Part shown: one piece after another, positions 16,127-22,438 of the stretch
Position numbering within the stretch: position 1 is the first letter of the stretch
How the letters are laid out: each line of letters opens with the position of its first letter
Assembly (NCBI GenBank): GCA_035626995.1
Contig: DASPMP010000262.1
Coordinates: 1-64,000, forward strand
Direction: 5' to 3'
Origin: DASPMP01 sp035626995
Lineage (GTDB): Bacteria; Gemmatimonadota; Gemmatimonadetes; Gemmatimonadales; Gemmatimonadaceae
DNA: 64,000 nucleotides
Notes under the pieces: generated by a model
What the model saw: the letters and a program-made list of their open reading frames with translations, nothing else
Database searches by the model: none
What the model was told of the DNA's origin: nothing
Program-made: the position numbers and the translations under genes

Positions 16127-16145
16127 GGCGCGCGATGTGCGCGCC
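16127..16145. other. GC-rich perfect hairpin in a divergent leader region
   Basis: GGCGCGC (16127-16133) and GCGCGCC (16139-16145) pair perfectly around a five-base loop. It sits between the divergent genes starting at 16051 and 16181, about 35 bases ahead of the lipoprotein start. It has no T-run, so it is more likely a 5' leader structure or an operator than a terminator. Confidence 0.5.
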
Positions 16146-16180
16146 GTCATCGTTTCACAGACTCACCTCAGACGCAGGAC

Positions 16181-16948
16181 ATGATGCACATGCGCACGTC
16201 TTTCTTTGCTCTCGCTGCCGTCGCCGCGTTCGCACTCAGCGCGTGCAGCGACAGTACCGGCCCCGACCGCACTCCACTGTCGGTGGATGAGGTCTTCAAC
16301 GAAATCGAGGAAGTCCAGTCGATCACGGCCGCCGCCGCCGGCTTCGCCGGTGCGCCGATGGCCTCACACGCGATGCCCGCGGCCGGCAACTGTGCCTTCA
16401 ACACGACCAGCCAGTCGTTCGTGTGCCCGACGACAACGGCCACGGGAGTCTCCTTCACACGCTCCTTCCAGCTGTTCGACGACGCGGGAACGCCGCAGTC
16501 GGCATTCAATCCGACGACAACGTCGGCGATCCGGGCCATCTCGGATGCGTCAGGAACCTTCACGAACCAGAACGGCAGCGTCGACTTCTCGTCGCACGAT
16601 GACTACACGGTCGCTGGCCTGCTGCTCGACAATCTCACGGTCGATGGAAGCTCGACGTCGGAGTCCATCGTGACCAACTCGCAGACCGGCGACGTCCTCG
16701 AGATCGACGCGACGACGACGATTAACGACCTGGTTATCCCCAGGCGGCGCACCGGGAATCGGTACCCACTCGGCGGAAGCATCGAGACGGACATCGCCCT
16801 GACCAACGATGACCAGACGGCCACCGTATCCGTAGGGATCGCCTTCAACGGTACCTCGACAGCCACCATGACGATGTCGAGCGCCCTTGGTACATTGACT
16901 TGCCTGATCGACCTGTCGAAGCAGAACAAGGCACCCAACTGCTCCTGA
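16181..16948 (+). CDS. Predicted secreted lipoprotein, Ser/Thr-rich
   Basis: A run of three possible ATGs begins at 16181; 255 residues result from the first. The signal AAVAAFALSAC has a lipobox ending at a Cys near residue 22, followed by SDSTGPDRTP, a SDSTGP tail common in lipoproteins of these phyla. The mature chain is rich in Thr, Ser and Ala with few charged residues and reads as a beta-rich exported domain with two pairs of Cys (GNCAF and SFVCP; LTCLID and NCS). No family is recognised. The next gene, a beta-lactamase-like hydrolase, starts 7 bases downstream, so the two are probably an operon. Confidence 0.75.
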   Translation: MMHMRTSFFALAAVAAFALSACSDSTGPDRTPLSVDEVFNEIEEVQSITAAAAGFAGAPMASHAMPAAGNCAFNTTSQSFVCPTTTATGVSFTRSFQLFDDAGTPQSAFNPTTTSAIRAISDASGTFTNQNGSVDFSSHDDYTVAGLLLDNLTVDGSSTSESIVTNSQTGDVLEIDATTTINDLVIPRRRTGNRYPLGGSIETDIALTNDDQTATVSVGIAFNGTSTATMTMSSALGTLTCLIDLSKQNKAPNCS

Positions 16949-16955
16949 GACACTG

Positions 16956-18083
16956 ATGATCACGACGCTCCGCCGCACCGTTGTCCCACTCCTGGTCGCG
17001 GCGAGCGCCGCGACGGCACAGCATCCGGCCGTTGCCCGCTTTCAGCAGAAGCTCGACAGCGTCCGCGTCGTGAACGGCTGGCCGGGCGTCTCCCTTGCCA
17101 TCGCTCTGGCGGACGGATCGCGGATCGCGCTCGCATCCGGGCAATCGGATACGACGCTCCACACGCCGCTGCGCACCGCTGACCGACTCCTGCAGGGGAG
17201 CGTCGGCAAGACGTACGTGTCCGCGGTGGCACTGCAACTGGTCCACGAGAAAAAGCTCGACCTCGACGCGCCGATTTCGACATACCTCGGTACCAAACCG
17301 TGGTTCCGCCGGCTGCCGAATGCAGAGACCATCACGGTTCGTCAATTAATGAATCACACGAGTGGCCTTGTCCGGTACGAGTTCCAGCCCGCATTTACGG
17401 CAGCCCTGCGATCAGCGCCCTTGCGTACCTGGACGCCGGAGGAACGACTCGCGTACGTCTTCGACACCCAGGCGCCATTCGCGGCGGGAGCCGGCTGGGA
17501 GTACAGCGACACGAACTACATCGTCCTCGGGATGATCATCGAGCGACTGACCGGGCGATCGTATTACGACGAGCTTCAGCGTCGTCTGCTCGGACCTCTT
17601 GGTCTCGTCAATACGATCGCTTCCGATCGCCCAGCCCTGCCGGGGCTGGCGAACGGTTACGCGGGTCCGAAGAACGACCTCGGCGGCTATGATGCGTCGA
17701 TCGTCAACGGCCGGATGGCGGCAAATCCCGGACTGGAATGGACCGGGGGCGGTATCGCCTCGACCACCGAGGATCTGGCCCGCTGGGGAAAGCTGCTTTA
17801 TGAAGGCCGCGCGTTCGACGCCTCGCTGCTGCCCGTGCTGCTCGACGGGGTCCCTGCCCGTCTGGGACGCGACACGAAATACGGACTTGGCGTCATCATC
17901 CGACCGACGCCATTGGGGGTCACCTATGGCCACAGCGGTTTCTTTCCGGGGTACGCAACTGAGCTGCTGTACTTCCCGGATACTCGAACCGCGCTCGCGC
18001 TGCAGGTGAACGTCACCGACCCGTACCCGCGCGGCATGGTGCCATTCCTCGTGGCGGTAGCTCGCGAACTTACTGGCTCTTGA
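16956..18083 (+). CDS. Secreted serine hydrolase of the class C beta-lactamase/PBP family
   Basis: The 375-residue protein begins with a signal peptide (LLVAASAATAQ). The active-site motif S-x-x-K is at residues 82-85 (SVGK), the usual YxN motif reads YSDTNY, and HSG in YGHSGFFPG takes the place of the KTG triad. NHTSGL and GGGIAST are further family marks. Such proteins are esterases, D-peptidases or beta-lactamase-like hydrolases; substrate cannot be told. The second motif has Asp where class C enzymes have Asn, which is frequent among esterase-type relatives. It ends 14 bases inside the convergent plug-protein gene. Confidence 0.85.
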   Translation: MITTLRRTVVPLLVAASAATAQHPAVARFQQKLDSVRVVNGWPGVSLAIALADGSRIALASGQSDTTLHTPLRTADRLLQGSVGKTYVSAVALQLVHEKKLDLDAPISTYLGTKPWFRRLPNAETITVRQLMNHTSGLVRYEFQPAFTAALRSAPLRTWTPEERLAYVFDTQAPFAAGAGWEYSDTNYIVLGMIIERLTGRSYYDELQRRLLGPLGLVNTIASDRPALPGLANGYAGPKNDLGGYDASIVNGRMAANPGLEWTGGGIASTTEDLARWGKLLYEGRAFDASLLPVLLDGVPARLGRDTKYGLGVIIRPTPLGVTYGHSGFFPGYATELLYFPDTRTALALQVNVTDPYPRGMVPFLVAVARELTGS

Positions 18084-18813
18084 GGATCGGGCGCCGGGTC
18101 CAGATGACAACCACGCCGCACGCGAAGCGCGACCCCGTGTCGAATTCGGGCGGGGCACTCGCGGAATTGGCGTAAAGCTCGATCGCTTCGACGTCCGAGG
18201 CACGCAGGTCATCAACCTCGAAGTTCTTCACGAGCGCACCATCCAGCCACGTGTGCGGAGCGCAGCCCGTTCCCTTCGATGCCCAGCGCGAAAACCGGAG
18301 CGAGCCCTTGCCGTTGCGCGCTCGAACGATGGTGACGCCGTTGGCCTGTGCGAGCAGGCTGCTGAGGGGAGCACCTTCACGCTTGCTGATCTCATCGCGC
18401 CCAAGGAAGAAGCCGAATCCCGCCTTGTCGGCGCGTCGCTTCTCGAAATTCTCGATGGTCGGGACGCGGGCGTAGCGGGTTTCCTTCACATCGACGCCAG
18501 GAAGACTTCGCACGTTGGCTTCGAGCACGATGTCGACATCGTTGAGCGCGAGCGAGTCCGTCAGCATGGTGAATGTCACGGAAGCGAACCCCAGCCGGCG
18601 TATGGTGACCGTCGTGCTGTCCGTGCGCGTGAGCCGGAGGGAGAACTTGCCCAGCGAATCCGTCTCGGTGCTCGCGTCGACCGAGCTGACTGAGGCACCG
18701 GGAATCGGCGTACCAAGGCTGTCGCGCACGGAGCCTGCCGCACGAAAAGCCTGTGGATGCGCCTGCGTGGTGATCGATGCGACCGCGAACATCCCGGCAA
18801 GCAATCGCTTCAT
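18070..18813 (-). CDS. Barrel-less TonB-plug protein with carboxypeptidase-like regulatory domain
   Basis: The 247-residue exported protein has a signal peptide, then a carboxypeptidase-regulatory-like beta domain (residues 25-100: GSVRDSLGTPIPGASV, TDSLGKFSLRL) and then a TonB-plug-like domain (about 125-240: LSSLLAQANGVTI, WLDGA, DVEAIELYANSA). A TonB-dependent receptor would continue for hundreds of residues as a barrel; here the protein stops at CGVVVIWTR plus a few residues. Cys184 and Cys232 flank the plug core and could form a disulfide. Its start overlaps the stop of the tonB-like gene by four bases, so both are made together. The role is unknown; it may bind a ligand or a TonB complex. 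Confidence 0.75.
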   Translation of the reverse strand: MKRLLAGMFAVASITTQAHPQAFRAAGSVRDSLGTPIPGASVSSVDASTETDSLGKFSLRLTRTDSTTVTIRRLGFASVTFTMLTDSLALNDVDIVLEANVRSLPGVDVKETRYARVPTIENFEKRRADKAGFGFFLGRDEISKREGAPLSSLLAQANGVTIVRARNGKGSLRFSRWASKGTGCAPHTWLDGALVKNFEVDDLRASDVEAIELYANSASAPPEFDTGSRFACGVVVIWTRRPILKSQ

Positions 18814-19553
18814 GGCCGCCTCCGCCGCTGAGCTGTCAGGGTATCAGCGGGTTTCGTGGTGTCCGGGGGCGGCGTGGCGATGTTGAAGCTGAAGGGCAGT
18901 TCCACCAGTTGTCGGACCTTCAGCGCGCCGATGCGAGCGCTCGAGAATCGCATCCCGGGCAACGCGTCACGCACTGACTGCGCGAAATCCGGATGTGATG
19001 CGAGCACAACGCTGAATGAATTGACGTCGGCTCTCCCGTTCGTATCCACGACGAACTGCACGATCGCCTGGCCCTGAATGCGCTTTTCAAGCAACTCCGC
19101 CGGATAGCGTGGCGCGGCGCTCTCCGGAAGGCGCGCGGCGGCTGAATCGACTTCGATCACGGTAAACACGGAATCCGCTCCTTCATTTCCCGTGCGCGCG
19201 ACGGCATCGAGCGAATCCTGGCCCACGTTCCCGACGGTTGGCGATGACGACATGGGCTGCACCGCAAGCTCGACCCCAGTTGGTTCAGCAACTCCGGCGC
19301 CGGCGCCAAGGCCATCAGGCGCCAGCTCGACGTAGCGAACGGCCTCCGCGCTCCCGCTGCGTTCCGGCTCCGGATTTGGGGGCGGCAGGTACAGCACCCT
19401 GCCAAGCGCGGTTTCCTGAGTGGGCTCCTCACTGGGAGCTGTGCCCCCGATCCACGCGGCGATGATCACGACATGTGCAAGCGTGCTGAAGCCAACACTC
19501 CACTGAGTGCCTGCCCCTTCGGGCTTCCAGAACGCCAGCTCGACTCGTGCCAT
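18810..19553 (-). CDS. TonB-family energy transducer
   Basis: The 247-residue protein has a cytoplasmic start of about 18 residues, one transmembrane segment (VGFSTLAHVVIIAAWIG), a Pro/Glu-containing periplasmic spacer and a C-terminal TonB domain (PRYPAELLEKRIQGQAIVQFVVDTNGRAD) with the typical hydrophobic core. TonB proteins carry proton-motive-force energy from ExbBD to outer-membrane receptors. No exbB or exbD is nearby. A non-receptor plug protein is encoded directly behind it with a 4-base overlap. The C-terminal tail is Arg-rich. A TAAGGT hexamer 20 bases before the start is a weak -10. Confidence 0.85.
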   Translation of the reverse strand: MARVELAFWKPEGAGTQWSVGFSTLAHVVIIAAWIGGTAPSEEPTQETALGRVLYLPPPNPEPERSGSAEAVRYVELAPDGLGAGAGVAEPTGVELAVQPMSSSPTVGNVGQDSLDAVARTGNEGADSVFTVIEVDSAAARLPESAAPRYPAELLEKRIQGQAIVQFVVDTNGRADVNSFSVVLASHPDFAQSVRDALPGMRFSSARIGALKVRQLVELPFSFNIATPPPDTTKPADTLTAQRRRRP

Positions 19554-19629
19554 GATGATGCGACCGCCTGATACCTTATTTACGAGTTACCCCGGATTAC
19601 GCAAACGATTCCCCAGCAGGTTGCCGCGG

Positions 19630-20640
19630 ATGCGTGGTTTCGCTGTTTTGATGCTGGCGCTGTCCACCGGGTGCGCGGGAAAGGGTGCGCCAGTGCTGGC
19701 CGCCCCTACCACAGACGCGCCATGCCGCTTCGAGCCCGCGGACTCGGCGTGGCTGGACCGTGCTATCCGCGGTTGGCATCGCGTCGGCGAGCGCCGCCTC
19801 GCGCTGTCGGCGCACGCGCTGCCTCCGCTGATCCTTTTCGATACGCGGTGCGTCCATCACCTCCATGTAGGAACAAGCTGGCACGTCCGAACAGAGCCAC
19901 ATCGCGGTGTGGTACGCCTTCCGAACGGCCTCGCCATCGCGCCAATCGGCATCGGGATCACGTCGCCAACCCGCGGCGATACCGCAATCTTCCTCGCGCT
20001 GGCCCTGCCGGAATCGTGGAGGGCTGACCCGCGCTACCGCGGGACGAATGACACCCGGGACAGCTGGGAGCGATACCTCGTCCGCGCGTTCACCCACGAA
20101 ATGACCCATGCCCGCATGCTGCCGGGACTGGTAAGCCGGTTGCGCGCACTGGAGGCCTCGATCTTTCCCGATACCATCGAGGACAACATCGTCCAGGCCC
20201 GCTTCGGACAGGACCGCGATTTCGCGCAGGCTGTACTTCGGGAAACGGATCTGTTGTACCGTGCGGCCTCGGCTGCGACCGTGCGTGCACGGCAGGCGTA
20301 CGTGCGGGCTGCGTTGACGAGCATGGACGAGCGCCGGCGCCGGTTCTACACCGGCGACTCGGCCAGCTGGCGAGAGCTCGAACAGACATTGCTCGACCTC
20401 GAAGGAGTGGCCCAGTGGGCTGCGCTGGGTCACCTGACGGGCGGTGCGACGACGGGCGCTACGTTCGAGCGGGCCCTCGCGCAATTCCGCGCTGGGCGTG
20501 AATTCTGGTCTGAAGACCAGGGGCTCGCGTTGATTCTCGCCCTCGATCGGCTCGTTCCTGACTGGCAGCGACAGCTCATCAGTGCGACCCCCACATCGTC
20601 ATTCGCGCTGCTGACGCAGGCGCTGGCCGACAGCCGTTAA
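19630..20640 (+). CDS. Lipoprotein with an HExxH metalloprotease-like motif
   Basis: The ATG at 19630 is chosen because it begins a clear lipoprotein signal (FAVLMLALSTGC, Cys15); the frame extends upstream without one. The 336-residue product contains HEMTH at residues 156-160, preceded by YLVRAFTHEMTHAR, the zinc-binding pattern of metallopeptidases. No third ligand can be assigned with certainty. The family is not recognised. The C-terminal half is helical. It would sit outside the cytoplasm on a lipid anchor and may cleave proteins, but activity is an inference from the motif alone. It diverges from the tonB-like gene. Confidence 0.7.
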   Translation: MRGFAVLMLALSTGCAGKGAPVLAAPTTDAPCRFEPADSAWLDRAIRGWHRVGERRLALSAHALPPLILFDTRCVHHLHVGTSWHVRTEPHRGVVRLPNGLAIAPIGIGITSPTRGDTAIFLALALPESWRADPRYRGTNDTRDSWERYLVRAFTHEMTHARMLPGLVSRLRALEASIFPDTIEDNIVQARFGQDRDFAQAVLRETDLLYRAASAATVRARQAYVRAALTSMDERRRRFYTGDSASWRELEQTLLDLEGVAQWAALGHLTGGATTGATFERALAQFRAGREFWSEDQGLALILALDRLVPDWQRQLISATPTSSFALLTQALADSR

Positions 20641-20647
20641 AAAGACG

Positions 20648-21433
20648 TCATTCCCCCAGCAGCCACTCGAACGCCTCGGTGACTACGCCATCGGGCAATT
20701 CATGGCCTCCCTGAAAGGGAAGGAAGAGCGTCGCCATTCCATTCGCACGCAGCCTCGGAACGATTTTGTCTCGCGCGTTGAGGAAAAGATTCGTGTCCTG
20801 ATCGCCGGCGGAGACAAACACGGCGGGATTTCCGCGACGGAACGGCATGACGGCCATGCCGGGGCTGAAGGCGATAATCCTTCGGAAAAGCCCGGCGTTC
20901 GCGGCGCCAATGCCGATGGCTTCGGACGCGCCGTCGGAAAAGCCGGCAATGGCGATCATCGTTGGGTCGACGTTGACGCGGGCGAACGTGTGGAGCAGCG
21001 CTTCATTGAGGAACGCCACATCCTCGTCGTATTCCCCTGAGACGGCGATGTCCCACGTGGTATACCGGGAATCCGTCGCAAGGAGGACGATGCCATTGGC
21101 ATCGGCCCATGCCTGGAAGGCCACTGTCTCGAACATGGCGCTACTGACACCGGCCCCATGGAGCAGAACCAGCAAGCGGGCCGGAGTGGTGGGACTATAG
21201 GACGCCGGCACATACAGGCGCCCATCTCGCGGAGTGGCCAGTCCGAGCGAAGTCCATCCCACGGTGTGTGCGATGGTCGGTGTGGAGGGCTGCGCCGTGA
21301 TCGTCAGCTTCGCGATCATCGCCGAGTCCGGGACGAATGGCGCGATCTTTTCGCGGCAGCCGCTGAGGGCCACGAGCGTGGCAACTCCACACGCGCGAAG
21401 CGCCCTGCGGGGAATGGGGCTCAATGTCATCAC
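20648..21433 (-). CDS. Secreted alpha/beta hydrolase (esterase/depolymerase-like lipoprotein)
   Basis: The 261-residue protein has a lipoprotein signal (GVATLVALSGC). The hydrolase core shows LLVLLHGAG (oxyanion region), IAGFSDGASEA as the G-x-S-x-G nucleophile elbow, VFVSAGDQDTN with the acid residue and FQGGHELPDG with the catalytic His. This layout matches the LpqC/phospholipase-carboxylesterase and PHB-depolymerase-like group. The substrate could be a polyester, feruloyl ester or lipid. It is convergent with the HEMTH lipoprotein gene; only seven bases separate the stops. Confidence 0.82.
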   Translation of the reverse strand: MMTLSPIPRRALRACGVATLVALSGCREKIAPFVPDSAMIAKLTITAQPSTPTIAHTVGWTSLGLATPRDGRLYVPASYSPTTPARLLVLLHGAGVSSAMFETVAFQAWADANGIVLLATDSRYTTWDIAVSGEYDEDVAFLNEALLHTFARVNVDPTMIAIAGFSDGASEAIGIGAANAGLFRRIIAFSPGMAVMPFRRGNPAVFVSAGDQDTNLFLNARDKIVPRLRANGMATLFLPFQGGHELPDGVVTEAFEWLLGE

Positions 21434-21475
21434 CCTTAAACCCCGTCCAGGGCGCTTCGGGTCACTCCAAACACG

Positions 21476-21895
21476 CTAGACGCCGTCCTTTTTCTCCTTC
21501 GCGTTGATCAGCTTGACCACGATCGCCCCGCCATTCGCCGTGGTGCCATACTCGTTCTGCGACCGGCTGGGATCGAGGTAACGCACTTCCTTCACGTCCT
21601 TCGCCATGACCATCACCAGGTCGTCGAGGCCGGTGACCTTCCGACCGTCCACGACCACGACGAGTGGATAGATCATTCCGCTTCCCATGGTACGGACGCC
21701 ACGCGGGGGCTCGAGGAAATGCGGGCGGAGGCTCCGGATGGCGGCGATGAGATCCTGATCCTTCTGCCCGGACTTCTCGATCTCTTCCTGGGTGATGATG
21801 TCCCGGGACTTCTTCTGCGCGAACGCGTCGGTTGGTGCCGCCATCGCGACGCCGGCAGCGACCAGCAGTGCGGTCAGACCAAAACGCATGGACAT
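21476..21895 (-). CDS. Small exported TonB-plug-like domain protein
   Basis: The 139-residue protein starts with a signal peptide (ALLVAAGVAMAAPTDAFA), and GAGGGAGAA is a strong ribosome site before its ATG. The mature part follows plug-domain order: ITQEEIEKSG, LIAAIRSLRPHFL, VVVVDGRKV, DVKEVRYLDPS, EYGTTANGGAIVVKL. It lacks a barrel and the regulatory domain of the related proteins at 18070 and 59069, and it lacks their paired cysteines. A TATATC hexamer about 40 bases before the start is a possible -10. The function is unknown. Confidence 0.75.
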   Translation of the reverse strand: MSMRFGLTALLVAAGVAMAAPTDAFAQKKSRDIITQEEIEKSGQKDQDLIAAIRSLRPHFLEPPRGVRTMGSGMIYPLVVVVDGRKVTGLDDLVMVMAKDVKEVRYLDPSRSQNEYGTTANGGAIVVKLINAKEKKDGV

Positions 21896-21981
21896 GGTTC
21901 TCCCTCGTGGCTCGAGTACGGGATATATGACACAGCTTTGCCCGGATTAGTTTCATGGCCCGCAAAGACACCGAAACGCAG

Positions 21982-22049
21982 GTTAACGATCATTAATCGA
22001 AGCGTTCGCGACGGCCTGCCGCGCATTCCGGGCGGCTCGTCCCACTCCT
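21982..22049 (-). repeat. Non-coding element related to 13703-13795, inverted orientation
   Basis: Read on the minus strand this has AGGAGTGGGACGAGCCGCC (22049-22031) and TTCGATTAATGATCGTTAAC (22001-21982). These match the two elements at 13703-13795 at 16 of 19 positions and at all but one position plus one extra base. The spacing differs (48 against 74 bases between element starts). It lies 87 bases before the gene at 21895, about the same distance as the other copy from its gene. Confidence 0.55.
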
Positions 22050-22094
22050 GTTGACTTCCGACAGGAGCTCGGCCACTGTTGTCGGACACCGACA
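22045..22094. promoter_or_regulatory. Two inverted repeats ahead of padR, likely operator region
   Basis: CTCCTGT and ACAGGAG (22045-22051, 22061-22067) form a dyad with a nine-base spacer. TGTCGG and CCGACA (22080-22085, 22089-22094) form a second dyad with a three-base spacer. The word CCGACAGGA occurs in both, at 22058 and 22089, exactly 31 bases apart, about three DNA turns. The region is directly before the PadR gene at 22103 and is likely its own operator. Confidence 0.55.
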
Positions 22095-22102
22095 GGAAAA
22101 GC

Positions 22103-22438
22103 ATGCCTGACCCGACGCCGTCCGATGTCCTCCGGGGTACCCTCGATCTGCTCATCCTCAAGACGCTGACCCTCGAACCCATGCACGGTTGGGGAATCAG
22201 TCAGCGCATTCAGCAACACTCGCGCGACGTGCTCGACGTGAACCAGGGATCGCTGTACCCGGCGCTTCAGCGACTCGAGCTACGCGAATGGATTGAAAGC
22301 GAATGGCGCGCGAGCGACAACAATCGCCGCGCGAAATTCTATCGGTTGACCGCGAAGGGACGGCGGGCGCTCGGCGTGGAGACTGAGTCCTGGCGACGCT
22401 ACGTCGCGGCCGTCGAACACATCCTTGCCACGGGGTGA
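22103..22438 (+). CDS. PadR-family transcriptional regulator
   Basis: ATG at 22103 with AGGAAA five bases upstream gives 111 residues; an in-frame TTG at 22079 is less likely. PadR marks are RGTLDLLILKTLTLEPMHGWGI, NQGSLYPALQRLE and NNRRAKFYRLTAKGR. The QGSLYPALQRL type is typical of the PadR genes that precede orphan permeases. The stop overlaps the permease start (GTGA). It probably represses itself and the permease through the dyads at 22045-22094. Confidence 0.9.
   Translation: MPDPTPSDVLRGTLDLLILKTLTLEPMHGWGISQRIQQHSRDVLDVNQGSLYPALQRLELREWIESEWRASDNNRRAKFYRLTAKGRRALGVETESWRRYVAAVEHILATG

Noticed and set aside
15026..16180. Long upstream extension of the lipoprotein gene at 16181
   Set aside because: It is antisense to the DUF2235 gene; the lipoprotein signal starts only at 16181.
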